Assembly (NCBI RefSeq): GCF_002310375.3
Contig: NZ_CP023315.3
Span: forward strand, 2,108,001 to 2,172,000
Source: Caulobacter vibrioides
GTDB lineage: Bacteria; Pseudomonadota; Alphaproteobacteria; Caulobacterales; Caulobacteraceae
Direction of reading: 5' to 3'
DNA length: 64,000 nt
This document shows positions 20,237 through 29,124 of the stretch, piece after piece. The translations under genes were made by a program, and so were the position numbers. Within the stretch, counting starts at the first letter, position 1; the number at the start of each line of letters is the position of its first letter. The notes under the pieces are model-generated. The model made no database searches. It saw only the letters and a list, made by a program, of their open reading frames with translations, and was not told the origin of the DNA.

Positions 20237-22201
20237 ATGCTCGCCGGTTTCCGCAAGTTCGCCAAATCGCCCTTCGCGGTGGTGCTGTTTGGCTTGCTGA
20301 TTGTCAGCTTCGCCATCTTCGGCATCAGCGACGTGTTCAAGGGGCCGCAGGGCTCGGGCGTGATCAATGCCGGCTCGCGCACCATGTCCGCTGCGGATTT
20401 CAAGCAGCGTTTCGACAACTATCGCAAGGCGATGGAGCAGCAGAACGGGACGGCCCTGACGCCTGACCAGGCCGTCGAGCAAGGCGTCGATCGCCAGATT
20501 GTTCAGGAACTGGTGCTGCAGGAGTCGCTGGCCGCCGCCTTGCACAAGATGGGCGTCGCGCCGTCCGACAAGCTGGTCGCCGACACCGTGCGCGAACAGA
20601 TGAGCCAGTTGCCGCCCGCGACGCGCCCGTTCGACCCCATCACCGGCAAGTTTGATTCTCGCGCCTATGCGGCGCTGATGCAGCAAAATGGCCTGACGCC
20701 CGAGGGCTACGAAGCCGCGCTGCGCGACGAGATCGCCCAGACGCACTTCTTCTCGGCCATCGCCGACGGCCTGAAGGCTCCACGCATCTATGCCGCGCTT
20801 CAAGGCGCCTACATGCTGGAAGCCCGGGAAATCTCGGCCTTTGTCGTCAATCCCGCTTCCGTCCAGCGCCCCAACCCGCCGACCGATGCGCAATTGATGG
20901 CGTTCATGAAGGAAAACGCCGACCGTCTGACGCGTCCTGAAACCCGCGTCCTGTCGATCATGCGCGTCAGCGCTGCGGCGCTGGAGCCCTCCGTCACGAT
21001 CAATCCGGCTGACGTTCAGAAGGCTTTCGACTTCCGCAAGGACAGCCTGGCCCGGCCGGAAACCCGCACGATCGTCCAGATCGCGGCCCCGGACGCCAAG
21101 GCGGCGGCGGTGATCTCCCAGCGCCTCGCCAAGGGCGAGGACCCGGCGGCGGTCGCCAAGGCCTACGGCAAGACGCCGCTGGTCCTCGCCGACAAGCCCA
21201 AGACCGCCGTTCCGGATCGCAAGGTCGCGGACGCCGCCTTCGGGCTCGCGGTCGGCCAGGTCAGCGGCCCGATCACGGGCGACCTGGGCGTAGCGGTCGT
21301 CAAGGTGACCAAGATCACCCCCGGCGCTGTCGCCTCGCTGGAAAGCGTCCGCCCGCAGATCGAAGCCGAGGTTCGCAGCCAGACGGCGCAGGCCAAGGCC
21401 TATGAACAGACCCAGACCTATCAGGACGCGCGCGACGCGGGCGCTGACCTGCTCTCGGCGGCCAGCAAGGCCGGCGCGCTGGTCATCACGACCGCGCCGG
21501 TGACCGCGCAGGGCGCTGACCAGATGGGCCAACCGTTCGCCGGCCTGACGCCGGACATCGTCAAGACCGCGTTCGACCTGTCGCAAGGCGGCGAGAGCGA
21601 ACTGGTCGAGGCCGGCAAGGGCGACTACTACGCCGTCAAGGTCGAGCGGATCATTCCCGCGGCCCTGCCGCCGCTGGCCGAGATCAAGCCGCAGCTGACC
21701 GCCGTGTGGTTTAACCAGGAAATGGCCAAGCGGATGAAGGCCAAGGCCGATGAGCTCGCCGCGCGCGCCAAGAAGGGCGAGAGCCTGGACGCGGTCGCGA
21801 CGGCGGCGCAGTCCAAGGTTCAGAAGATCCCGGGCGGCCTGACGCGCCAGAACGCCCAGCAGAACATGGCCCTGGGCCAAGAGTTCCTGGGCGCGGCCTT
21901 CTCGGCCAAGCCGGGCGCGATCTTCACCGCGCGCGCCGGTCAGCAGGGCGAGGCCTATCTCGTCGCCAAGCTTGACACGGTCCGCGCCGCGCCGACCGCA
22001 AACGTCGCGCAGATCGCCGTTCTGGCCGGGGGGCAAGCCGCCAATGGCCTGATGCGCGATCTGGCCGAGGCCACCCGCGTGGTCGCCAAGACCCAGATGA
22101 AGGCCAAGAGCAACCTGACCCTGGCGCGCCAAGCCATCGGCGTCGACACCGACGCCCTGGCCAAGGCCGAGGCTGGCAAGGCTGGAAAGAAGGCCGAGTA
22201 A
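20237..22201 (+). CDS. ppiD: Membrane-anchored periplasmic PPIase/chaperone, PpiD/SurA family
   Basis: A 654-aa protein starting MLAGFRKFAKSP, with one transmembrane segment at about residues 12-33 (VVLFGLLIVSFAIFGI), the classic PpiD topology. A SurA-like N-terminal chaperone domain covers about 35-250. Degenerate parvulin-type domains follow (about 260-380 and again after 400), and the C-terminus is helical and Lys/Ala-rich. PpiD assists folding of newly exported envelope proteins. The reading frame is open far upstream, but the homology and membrane anchor begin here. The stop codon shares one base with the trpE start (TAATG), so the two genes are translationally coupled. Confidence 0.92.
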   Translation: MLAGFRKFAKSPFAVVLFGLLIVSFAIFGISDVFKGPQGSGVINAGSRTMSAADFKQRFDNYRKAMEQQNGTALTPDQAVEQGVDRQIVQELVLQESLAAALHKMGVAPSDKLVADTVREQMSQLPPATRPFDPITGKFDSRAYAALMQQNGLTPEGYEAALRDEIAQTHFFSAIADGLKAPRIYAALQGAYMLEAREISAFVVNPASVQRPNPPTDAQLMAFMKENADRLTRPETRVLSIMRVSAAALEPSVTINPADVQKAFDFRKDSLARPETRTIVQIAAPDAKAAAVISQRLAKGEDPAAVAKAYGKTPLVLADKPKTAVPDRKVADAAFGLAVGQVSGPITGDLGVAVVKVTKITPGAVASLESVRPQIEAEVRSQTAQAKAYEQTQTYQDARDAGADLLSAASKAGALVITTAPVTAQGADQMGQPFAGLTPDIVKTAFDLSQGGESELVEAGKGDYYAVKVERIIPAALPPLAEIKPQLTAVWFNQEMAKRMKAKADELAARAKKGESLDAVATAAQSKVQKIPGGLTRQNAQQNMALGQEFLGAAFSAKPGAIFTARAGQQGEAYLVAKLDTVRAAPTANVAQIAVLAGGQAANGLMRDLAEATRVVAKTQMKAKSNLTLARQAIGVDTDALAKAEAGKAGKKAE

Positions 22202-23742
22202 TGAGCCTGGAGCCCGCGTTCGACGCCTTTTCGGAAGCCTATGACGCCGGACGGCAGCAGGTCGTCTGGACCCGCCTGATCGATGATCTGGAAACGCCGG
22301 TCTCGGCCTATCTGAAGATCGCTCAGGCGCGGCCCTACAGCTTCCTGTTCGAAAGCGTCGAGGGCGGCGCCTGGCGCGGTCGCTATTCGATCGTCACGAT
22401 GAACCCGGACCTCGTCTGGCGGTGTCGCGGCGACCAGGCCGAGATCGCCGAGGGCGAGGACATCGCCGCTGGCCGGTTCACGCCCCAACCGGGCGGCGCG
22501 CTCGACAGCCTGCGGGATCTGGTGGCGCGCTCGCGCATGGACCTCCCGAAGGGCCTGCCGCCCATGGCCGCCGGCGTGTTCGGCGCCTTGGGCTATGATC
22601 TGGTGCGCCTGGTCGAGCGTCTGCCGGACGTCAATCCGGACGCCTTGAACCTGCCTGATGGCATCATGACCCGCCCGTCGATCGTGGCGGTGTTCGACGC
22701 CATCGCGCAGGAGATCATCCTGACGACGACGGTGCGTCCCCAGGCCGGAGTTTCTGCCAAGGCGGCGCATGATCAGGCCCGCGCGCGCATCGAGGCGGTG
22801 ATGGCCGACCTGCACCGGCCCCTCGCCCACGACGCACCGCGCCCGCCGCGCGGGCCGATGGACTTCACCACCCCGGTCAGCCGCGCCGACTACGCCGAGG
22901 TCGTGGCCAAGGCCAAGGACTACATCGCCGCCGGCGACATCTTCCAGGTCGTGGCCAGCCACCGCTTCCGCAGCCCCTTCGATCTGCCGCCGTTCGCGCT
23001 GTATCGGTCGCTGCGCCGGACCAACCCGTCGCCCTTCCTGTTCTTCCTGAACCTCGACGGCTTCAATCTGGTCGGCTCCAGCCCCGAGATTCTGGTTCGT
23101 CTGCGTGACGGCAAGATCACCATCCGGCCGATCGCCGGCACGCGCCCGCGCGGAGCGACCCCGGAGGAAGACGCCGCGCTCGAGGCCGAGCTGCTGGCCG
23201 ATCCCAAGGAACGCGCCGAGCACCTGATGCTGCTCGATCTTGGCCGCAACGATGTGGGCCGTGTGGCGATGCTGAACCGCCACGGCCGTAACGCGCCGCC
23301 CGAGCAAGAGCGCCCGAAGGGCCCGAACGTCCGGGTGACCGAGAGCTTCACGATCGAGCGCTACAGCCACGTGATGCACATCGTCTCGAACGTCGAAGGG
23401 ACCGCGCCCGAGGGTGTCGACCCCGTGGACGTTCTGATGGCCGCCCTGCCCGCCGGAACCCTGTCGGGCGCGCCCAAAGTGCGCGCCATGGAGATCATCG
23501 ACGAGCTGGAAGTCGAGAAGCGTGGCATCGGCTACGCCGGTGCCGTCGGTTATTTCGGCGCTGACGGCGCGGTCGACACCTGCATCGTGCTGCGCACGGC
23601 GCTGGTGAAGGACGGCATGATGTACGTGCAAGCCGGTGGCGGCATTGTCGCCGACAGCGACCCGGACGCCGAGTACGACGAGACCCTGCACAAGTCCCGC
23701 GCCCTGAAGCGCGCGGCCGAAGAAGCCTGGCGATTCAGCTGA
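22201..23742 (+). CDS. trpE: Anthranilate synthase component I
   Basis: A 513-aa chorismate-utilising enzyme that makes anthranilate with ammonia from TrpG. The C-terminal chorismate-binding domain shows GDIFQVVASHRF, SSPEILVRL, IRPIAGTRPRG, LDLGRNDVGRV, SYSHVMHIVS-type segments and the closing LSGAPKVRAMEIIDELE and AGGGIVADSDP motifs. The N-terminal domain carries the usual Trp feedback region. It overlaps ppiD by one base. It is separated from trpGDC by about 450 bases that hold a small opposite-strand gene, so the trp genes are split into two units. Confidence 0.96.
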   Translation: MSLEPAFDAFSEAYDAGRQQVVWTRLIDDLETPVSAYLKIAQARPYSFLFESVEGGAWRGRYSIVTMNPDLVWRCRGDQAEIAEGEDIAAGRFTPQPGGALDSLRDLVARSRMDLPKGLPPMAAGVFGALGYDLVRLVERLPDVNPDALNLPDGIMTRPSIVAVFDAIAQEIILTTTVRPQAGVSAKAAHDQARARIEAVMADLHRPLAHDAPRPPRGPMDFTTPVSRADYAEVVAKAKDYIAAGDIFQVVASHRFRSPFDLPPFALYRSLRRTNPSPFLFFLNLDGFNLVGSSPEILVRLRDGKITIRPIAGTRPRGATPEEDAALEAELLADPKERAEHLMLLDLGRNDVGRVAMLNRHGRNAPPEQERPKGPNVRVTESFTIERYSHVMHIVSNVEGTAPEGVDPVDVLMAALPAGTLSGAPKVRAMEIIDELEVEKRGIGYAGAVGYFGADGAVDTCIVLRTALVKDGMMYVQAGGGIVADSDPDAEYDETLHKSRALKRAAEEAWRFS

Positions 23743-23764
23743 GCCTGAGGGCTGCTTTGTTCCG

Positions 23765-24088
23765 CTAAGGACCGCCCAGCCGATCGTCGGGAAGGTGTTG
23801 CGTCACCGCTGGCGGCGCCAGCACCATCACCGTGGCGAAGCTCAACGCGCAGAACGCGGCGAAGGCCGCGGCGGCCAGCACAGGCGCCATCTTCTGGATG
23901 CGTTGCTTGGGCCGCAGCAAAGCGCGGACATAGGCGACGGCGACGGGGTCCAAGGCGGAATCACGCGGGTCCATGAGCCTATGATGCTCAAGTCCGCGAT
24001 CGCTGTAACCGTTACGGAAGGCCGCAGGCGAAAATGGCGCTAGATATTGCTCCCGCTCAGGCCAAAGGTCTTTTGGATCGTCATCCAA
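23765..24088 (-). CDS. Small single-pass membrane protein of unknown function
   Basis: 107 aa. ATG 24088 has GAGGT at good spacing; an internal ATG at 23974 would give 69 aa. The N-terminal part is polar (DPKDLWPEREQYLAPF). Then follow LDPVAVAYVRALLRPKQRIQKMAP, a hydrophobic membrane span (about 69-92) and a short tail. It does not match a family I recognise. It lies on the opposite strand between trpE and trpG. Confidence 0.55.
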   Translation of the reverse strand: MDDDPKDLWPEREQYLAPFSPAAFRNGYSDRGLEHHRLMDPRDSALDPVAVAYVRALLRPKQRIQKMAPVLAAAAFAAFCALSFATVMVLAPPAVTQHLPDDRLGGP

Positions 24089-24113
24089 ACGACCTCATTC
24101 TGGTTGAAACCTG

Positions 24114-24161
24114 GAGCGCGTTCGAGCGGCGAAACCGCTTACACTTTCGCCTAACGCGCTC
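24114..24161. repeat. Cruciform intergenic repeat upstream of trpG
   Basis: An outer perfect stem GAGCGCGTT/AACGCGCTC (24114-24122, 24153-24161) encloses an inner perfect stem GGCGAAA/TTTCGCC (24128-24134, 24145-24151) with the loop CCGCTTACAC. It ends 27 bases before the trpG start and shares the core GCGAAACCGCTTAC with the element near 492-505. It belongs to a dispersed palindromic family. It could also affect the trpG leader. Confidence 0.7.
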
Positions 24162-24188
24162 TAGAACCGCACCTCGAAAGGCGGCGTC

Positions 24189-24785
24189 ATGATCCTCGTC
24201 ATCGATAACTACGACAGCTTCACCTACAACCTCGTCCACTATCTGAACGAGCTTGGCGCCGACACGGCCGTCTACCGCAACGACGCGCTGACCGTGACCG
24301 AGGCCCTGGGCCTCAAGCCGGCCGCCGTGCTGCTGTCGCCCGGCCCCAAGGCTCCCGATCAGGCGGGCATTTGCCTGCCGCTGCTGGAGGCCGCGCCCGC
24401 CGATCTGCCGATCCTCGGCGTTTGTCTGGGTCACCAGGCCATCGGCCAGGCGTTCGGCGGTGAGGTGATCCGGGCCAAGGCCGTCATGCACGGCAAGGTC
24501 AGCAAGGTGCGCCACAACGACAAGGGCATCTTCAAGGGCCTACCCAACCCCTTCACCGCCACGCGCTACCACAGCCTGGCCGTGCGCCGTGAAGACCTTC
24601 CGGACGACCTGGAAGTGACGGCCTGGACCGATGACGGCGAGATCATGGGCGTGCAGCACAAGACGCGTCCGATCTTCGGCGTCCAGTTCCACCCTGAGTC
24701 GATCGCCACCGAAGGCGGGCACCAGATGCTGGCCAACTTCATGGATCTGGCCGGCGTCAAACGCGACGCGGCGGTCTGGGTCTAG
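24189..24785 (+). CDS. trpG: Anthranilate synthase component II (glutamine amidotransferase)
   Basis: A 198-aa class I glutamine amidotransferase that supplies ammonia to TrpE and possibly also to PabB. It shows [15 protein letters not shown], the oxyanion region [12 protein letters not shown], the nucleophile motif [10 protein letters not shown] (Cys) and the catalytic [10 protein letters not shown] (His-x-Glu). It is the first gene of trpG-trpD-trpC; trpD starts 8 bases after it. Confidence 0.95.
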   Translation: MILVIDNYDSFTYNLVHYLNELGADTAVYRNDALTVTEALGLKPAAVLLSPGPKAPDQAGICLPLLEAAPADLPILGVCLGHQAIGQAFGGEVIRAKAVMHGKVSKVRHNDKGIFKGLPNPFTATRYHSLAVRREDLPDDLEVTAWTDDGEIMGVQHKTRPIFGVQFHPESIATEGGHQMLANFMDLAGVKRDAAVWV

Positions 24786-24793
24786 GCTTTCCG

Positions 24794-25819
24794 ATGTCCG
24801 ACGCCTTCAAGCCCCTTCTGGCGAAACTCGCCGATGGCCAGACCCTCGACGACAGCGACGCCGAGGTCTTCTTCGCCGCTTGCCTGCGCGGCGAGCCGAC
24901 ACCGGCGCAAGTCGCCGCCGCCGTGACCGCCATGCGCCTGCGCGGCGAGACCGTGGGCGAGATCGCGGCCTGCGCGCGCGCCATGCGCCGCGCCGCTATC
25001 CCGCTGGAGCATCCGTATGACGTCATCGACGTTTGCGGCACCGGCGGAGACGGCCTTCACACCCTGAACATCTCCACCGCCGTGGGCTTCGTGGTCGCCG
25101 GAGGCGGCCTCAAGGTCGCCAAGCACGGCAACCGCGCCATCACGTCCAAGTCCGGCACGGCCGACGTTCTGACCGCGCTCGGCGTGAATATCGACGCCAC
25201 GCGCGAGCAACAGCGCAAGGCGCTGGACGAGGCCGGCATCTGTTTCCTGTTCGCCCAGGCCCATCACGGCGCGATGAAGCATGTCTCGCCGATCCGCCAG
25301 CAGCTGGGTTTCCGCACGATCTTCAACCTGCTGGGCCCGTTGACCAATCCAGCCGGCGCCAAGCGTCAAGTGGTCGGGGTCTCGGCGCCGCGCTTCGTCG
25401 AGCCTATCGCCAAGGCCCTGGGGGCTCTTGGGGCCGAACGCGCCTGGTCGGTTCACGGCTCGGGCATGGACGAACTGGCGACCACCGGCGAGACGGAGGT
25501 CGCCGAATGGCGCGATGGCGTCATGCGCCTGTTCAAGATCACGCCCGAGGCCGTCGGCCTGCCGCGCGCTTCGTTGTCGGACCTGACGGGCGGTGATCCT
25601 GCGTTCAACGCGGCCGCGCTGACGCGTCTGTTCGACGGCGAGGCCGGCGCCTATCGCGATATCGTCCTGCTCAACGCCGCCGCGGCGTTCCTGGTCGGCG
25701 ACAAGGTCGAGACCCTGGGCGAAGGGATCGCACTGGCCGGCGACGTCATCGATAGCGGGCGCGCCAAGACCGCCCTCGCAGGCCTTGTGGCCGCCACCAA
25801 TACGGAAGTTCCCGCGTGA
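24794..25819 (+). CDS. trpD: Anthranilate phosphoribosyltransferase
   Basis: A 341-aa enzyme that attaches phosphoribose to anthranilate. It shows the PRPP-binding [73 protein letters not shown] and VHGSGMDE. Full length. Its TGA overlaps the trpC GTG (GTGA), so translation is coupled. Confidence 0.97.
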   Translation: MSDAFKPLLAKLADGQTLDDSDAEVFFAACLRGEPTPAQVAAAVTAMRLRGETVGEIAACARAMRRAAIPLEHPYDVIDVCGTGGDGLHTLNISTAVGFVVAGGGLKVAKHGNRAITSKSGTADVLTALGVNIDATREQQRKALDEAGICFLFAQAHHGAMKHVSPIRQQLGFRTIFNLLGPLTNPAGAKRQVVGVSAPRFVEPIAKALGALGAERAWSVHGSGMDELATTGETEVAEWRDGVMRLFKITPEAVGLPRASLSDLTGGDPAFNAAALTRLFDGEAGAYRDIVLLNAAAAFLVGDKVETLGEGIALAGDVIDSGRAKTALAGLVAATNTEVPA

Positions 25820-26604
25820 CCGACATTCTGGCCAAGATCGCCGCCTACAAGCGCGAGGACGTCGCGGGCCGCAAGCTGGCGCGTTCCCAAGCCGGTGTCG
25901 AAGACGCGGCCAAAGCCGCTTCAGCGCCACGCGGGTTCAAGGCCGCGCTGGAAGCCCGTCATTCGTCCGGTAAGCTGTCGCTGATCGCCGAGATCAAGAA
26001 GGCCTCGCCGTCCAAGGGCCTGATCCGCGAAGACTTCGACCCGCCCGTCCTGGCTAAGGCCTACGAGGCCGGCGGCGCGGCCTGCCTCTCGGTGCTGACC
26101 GATGGGCCCAGCTTCCAGGGCGCGGATGAGTATCTGGTCGCCGCTCGGGCGGCGGTCGCCCTTCCCTGCATCCGCAAGGATTTCCTGGTCGATCCCTGGC
26201 AGGTGGCCGAAAGCCGCGCGCTGGGCGCCGATGCGATCCTGGTGATCCTGGCCATGATCGACGACGTCCTGGCGGCGGAGCTGATGTCCGAGGCTCGCCG
26301 CATGGGCATGGACGCCCTGGTCGAGGTGCACGATGAGGCCGAGATGGCCCGCGCGGCCAAGCTGGGATCCGATCTCGTGGGGATCAACAACCGCGATCTG
26401 AAGAGCTTTGTCGTCGATCTGGCGGTGACCGAGCGTCTGTCGGCGAAGGCGCCCGAAGGCGCGCTTCTGGTCACCGAAAGCGGCATCTTCACCCACGACG
26501 ACGTCGTCCGCATGGAAGCCACTGGCGCCAAGGCCATGCTGGTCGGCGAAAGCCTGATGCGGCACGCGGACGTGACGAGCGCCACCCGCGCCTTGATCGG
26601 TTGA
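25816..26604 (+). CDS. trpC: Indole-3-glycerol phosphate synthase
   Basis: A 262-aa TIM-barrel enzyme converting carboxyphenylamino-deoxyribulose phosphate to indole-3-glycerol phosphate. It shows [15 protein letters not shown] (catalytic Lys), [36 protein letters not shown]-type [10 protein letters not shown] and [10 protein letters not shown]. The GTG start overlaps the trpD stop. No trpF, trpB or trpA follows, so the pathway is completed elsewhere. Confidence 0.96.
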   Translation: MTDILAKIAAYKREDVAGRKLARSQAGVEDAAKAASAPRGFKAALEARHSSGKLSLIAEIKKASPSKGLIREDFDPPVLAKAYEAGGAACLSVLTDGPSFQGADEYLVAARAAVALPCIRKDFLVDPWQVAESRALGADAILVILAMIDDVLAAELMSEARRMGMDALVEVHDEAEMARAAKLGSDLVGINNRDLKSFVVDLAVTERLSAKAPEGALLVTESGIFTHDDVVRMEATGAKAMLVGESLMRHADVTSATRALIG

Positions 26605-26699
26605 ACCCAAAACGGGCTTTCCTGACGCTGGCGCCTTAGGGCAAAGCAGTCCCATCCTTCCAACGTCGCCGCGCCGAGAACGCGGCTGAGGAAACGTGC

Positions 26700-27290
26700 A
26701 TGAACTGGCTCGCGCGAGTCGTGAAATGGGCCCTGGCCACGAACTTTAAGCTGCAGGGCTGGAAGATCGAGGGCGCGCCTCCTGAGACGCGGAAGTTCGT
26801 CGTGATCGCCGCGCCCCATACCAGCAACTGGGACTTCGTCTATTTCGTCGGCGCCGCCGATGCTCTGGACCTCGACCTGAGCTTCATCGGCAAGGCCTCG
26901 CTGTTCAAGGCGCCCTTCGACCAAATGATGCGTGATCTGGGCGGCATCCCCCTGGATCGCGAGCGCTCCAAGGACATGGTCAAGGCGATGGTCGAGGAGT
27001 TTGGCCGCCGCGACACGTTCATGCTGACGATCGCCCCGGAAGGCACGCGCGGCAAGGCGCGCCAATGGAAGACGGGCTTCTACCACATCGCGATGGGCGC
27101 CAAGGTGCCGATGGTGCTGGGCATGATGGACTATCAGCGGAAGGTCGTGAGCCTTGGCCCCGCCATCTATCCGACCGGCGACTACGCCGCCGACATGCGC
27201 CGGATCGCCAGCTTCTACCAGAGCTGCACGCCCAAGTTCCCCGAAATGGCCACGCGGTTCGACGATCTCGACGCCGCGCCGGACGCGTAA
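26700..27290 (+). CDS. 1-acyl-glycerol-3-phosphate acyltransferase-like protein
   Basis: A 196-aa PlsC-superfamily acyltransferase. The HX4D motif is present as HTSNWD (about residues 40-45), with the second substrate motif APEGTRGKARQWKTGFYHIA. It lacks the long N-terminal membrane anchor of PlsC and resembles the short glycerol acyltransferase group, so the substrate (lysophospholipid or another acyl acceptor) is unknown. It is followed 50 bases later by a methyltransferase on the same strand. Confidence 0.85.
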   Translation: MNWLARVVKWALATNFKLQGWKIEGAPPETRKFVVIAAPHTSNWDFVYFVGAADALDLDLSFIGKASLFKAPFDQMMRDLGGIPLDRERSKDMVKAMVEEFGRRDTFMLTIAPEGTRGKARQWKTGFYHIAMGAKVPMVLGMMDYQRKVVSLGPAIYPTGDYAADMRRIASFYQSCTPKFPEMATRFDDLDAAPDA

Positions 27291-27340
27291 GACCAAACCC
27301 TGGTCTATAAGGCGGGCGCCGTTCTGACCGGGAGAATCGG

Positions 27341-28183
27341 ATGCGCGACCTTCTGACCGCCTTGAAGACACTCGCGCCGCGCCCGCTTCGCGACGCGGTC
27401 GGTCGGCTGCGGTCGTCGACGCCCGCGCCCGCCGTCGACAGCGTCGCCGCGCCAGAGGCGGTGCGAGCGCCGCCTGAACTGTGGCACCTGGTCGGCGCTG
27501 CGGACGCCGACTTCGTGCGGGTCGGCCAGCAGTTCAAGGCGCTGTTTCTCGACGCGGGCCTCAAGCCTCATCATGCGATCCTCGATGTCGGCTGCGGGAT
27601 CGGGCGCGCCGCCGCGCCTCTGGTCGACTATCTCGATGAGAACGGCCGTTACGCCGGGTTCGACGTCATGGCCGAGGCCATCGCCTGGTGTCGCGCCAAT
27701 ATCGCCGTCGGCGACCCGAGGTTCGAGTTCCTCCACGCCGACATGCACAGCGACCGCTACAATCCGGGCGGCTCCCAGCCGGCCAGCGCCTATGTCTTCC
27801 CCTACCCCGACGCCAGTTTCGACTATGTCTGGCTGGGTTCGGTGTTCACCCATCTGCTGGCGGCCGACCAAGCGCAGTTTGCGCAGGAGATCGCGCGGGT
27901 CCTGAGGCCTGGCGGCATCAGCATCGTCTCCTGGTACCTCATCGATGACGAGGCCAGGGCCAACACCGGAAGCGGCCAGATCGCCTTCGATTTCGTCCAC
28001 CCGCTGAACGGATGCTGGACCGCAACCCCCGAGTTGCCCGAGGCGGTGATCGGCTACGAGCTGCCGCTGATCCAAAAGCAGTACAAAGATCTGGGCCTTG
28101 AGATCCTCAACCAGGCGCTTGGGGTCTGGCGGCGCGAACCGCTGCAGGACCAGGACATCATCGTGGCGCGCAAACAGGCCTGA
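27341..28183 (+). CDS. SAM-dependent class I methyltransferase
   Basis: A 280-aa protein with the Rossmann motif I ILDVGCGIGRAAAPL, the acidic residue of motif II in YAGFDVM, the motif FEFLHADMHSDRYNPGG, and FDYVWLGSVFTHL followed by VLRPGGISIVSWYL. The N-terminal 70 residues resemble helical extensions of methyltransferases acting on sugars or lipids. The substrate is unknown. The PlsC-like gene upstream makes a lipid or surface role possible but unproven. Confidence 0.85.
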   Translation: MRDLLTALKTLAPRPLRDAVGRLRSSTPAPAVDSVAAPEAVRAPPELWHLVGAADADFVRVGQQFKALFLDAGLKPHHAILDVGCGIGRAAAPLVDYLDENGRYAGFDVMAEAIAWCRANIAVGDPRFEFLHADMHSDRYNPGGSQPASAYVFPYPDASFDYVWLGSVFTHLLAADQAQFAQEIARVLRPGGISIVSWYLIDDEARANTGSGQIAFDFVHPLNGCWTATPELPEAVIGYELPLIQKQYKDLGLEILNQALGVWRREPLQDQDIIVARKQA

Positions 28184-28294
28184 AAGATTTCATTAAGCTT
28201 TTGATTCTTTGCGCATTTTGCCGATTTCGACACCTAACCGACTGAAATTTCGAGCCTTTCCCGCGTTAACGAAGCTCGGCTTGACTTTGACGCG

Positions 28295-28309
28295 GAACAC
28301 CAGGAGAAC
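28295..28309. promoter_or_regulatory. LexA (SOS) box upstream of lexA
   Basis: GAACACCAGGAGAAC is a perfect GTTC-N7-GTTC direct repeat read on the minus strand, the alphaproteobacterial SOS operator. It lies 46 bases before the lexA start, just after TTGACTT (28281-28287), so LexA would block its own promoter. Confidence 0.88.
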
Positions 28310-28354
28310 ATTCGAAAGGTTTGCGGTTTGTTCCGCGCTCCAGCCGAGGCCGAC

Positions 28355-29059
28355 ATGCTCACGCGCAAGCAGCACGAACTGCTGATGTTCATCCATGAAC
28401 GGATCAAGGAAACCGGCGTCTCACCGTCGTTCGACGAGATGAAGGAAGCTCTGGATCTGGCGTCCAAGTCGGGGATCCATCGCTTGATCACCGCTCTCGA
28501 GGAACGCGGGTTCATCCGCCGCCTGGCGCATCGAGCCCGTGCGTTGGAAGTGGTGAAGCTGCCACAGCAGGCCACGACCGCCGCGCCGCCCAAGGGACGC
28601 GGCGCATTCCGCCCGCAAGTCTTCGAAGGCGGTGGCGCGCCGCCGCCGGCCAGCAGCGCCGCAGCGCCGGCCAATGACAGCCGCGAGCTGCCCATCCTGG
28701 GCAAGATCGCCGCCGGCACGCCGATCGACGCGATCCAGCACGAGCGCGATCGGCTGCCGGTGCCAGAAGCGATGCTTGGCGGCGGCGAGCACTATGTCCT
28801 GGAAGTCCAGGGCGACTCCATGATCGAGGCCGGTATCCTCGACGGCGACTATGTGATCATCAAGAAGGGCGACACCGCGACGTCGGGCGAGATCGTCGTC
28901 GCGCTGGTCGGCGAGGAAGCCACGCTGAAGCGCCTGCGCAAGAAGGGCGGCTCCATCGCCCTTGAGGCCGCCAATCCAAAGTACGAGACCCGCATCTTCG
29001 GCCCAGATCAGGTCGAGGTGCAGGGTAAGCTGGTCGGTCTGATCCGGCGCTATCACTAA
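28355..29059 (+). CDS. lexA: SOS regulator LexA
   Basis: A 234-aa repressor of the SOS regulon. ATG 28355 gives the canonical [10 protein letters not shown] start; an in-frame start at 28328 adds unconserved residues. The winged-helix DNA-binding domain covers about 1-68, with recognition helix segment [22 protein letters not shown] Pro/Ala-rich linker covers about 70-108. The C-terminal peptidase domain has the self-cleavage site Ala120-Gly121 (KIAAGTP), nucleophile Ser155 (GDSM) and general base Lys192 (ATLKRL). It carries its own operator and, by the same motif, should control sidA at 57.1 kb. Confidence 0.97.
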   Translation: MLTRKQHELLMFIHERIKETGVSPSFDEMKEALDLASKSGIHRLITALEERGFIRRLAHRARALEVVKLPQQATTAAPPKGRGAFRPQVFEGGGAPPPASSAAAPANDSRELPILGKIAAGTPIDAIQHERDRLPVPEAMLGGGEHYVLEVQGDSMIEAGILDGDYVIIKKGDTATSGEIVVALVGEEATLKRLRKKGGSIALEAANPKYETRIFGPDQVEVQGKLVGLIRRYH

Positions 29060-29087
29060 GCCTCAGCGCTCGGCGCGCCAGAGATAG

Positions 29088-29119
29088 GGCCCTGATCCTG
29101 CAAGGGATCAGGGCCTCTT
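29088..29119. terminator. Terminator between lexA and the convergent PEP-mutase gene
   Basis: A perfect 11-bp stem, GGCCCTGATCC (29088-29098) with GGATCAGGGCC (29105-29115), and a 6-base loop, followed by TCTTCGT. Confidence 0.8.
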
Positions 29120-29124
29120 CGTGT

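Noticed and set aside
20132-22132. 666-codon open frame on the minus strand across ppiD
   Set aside because: The plus strand carries a clear PpiD-type protein with membrane anchor; the antisense frame is His/Arg/Gly/Leu-rich with no domain, as expected from high GC content.
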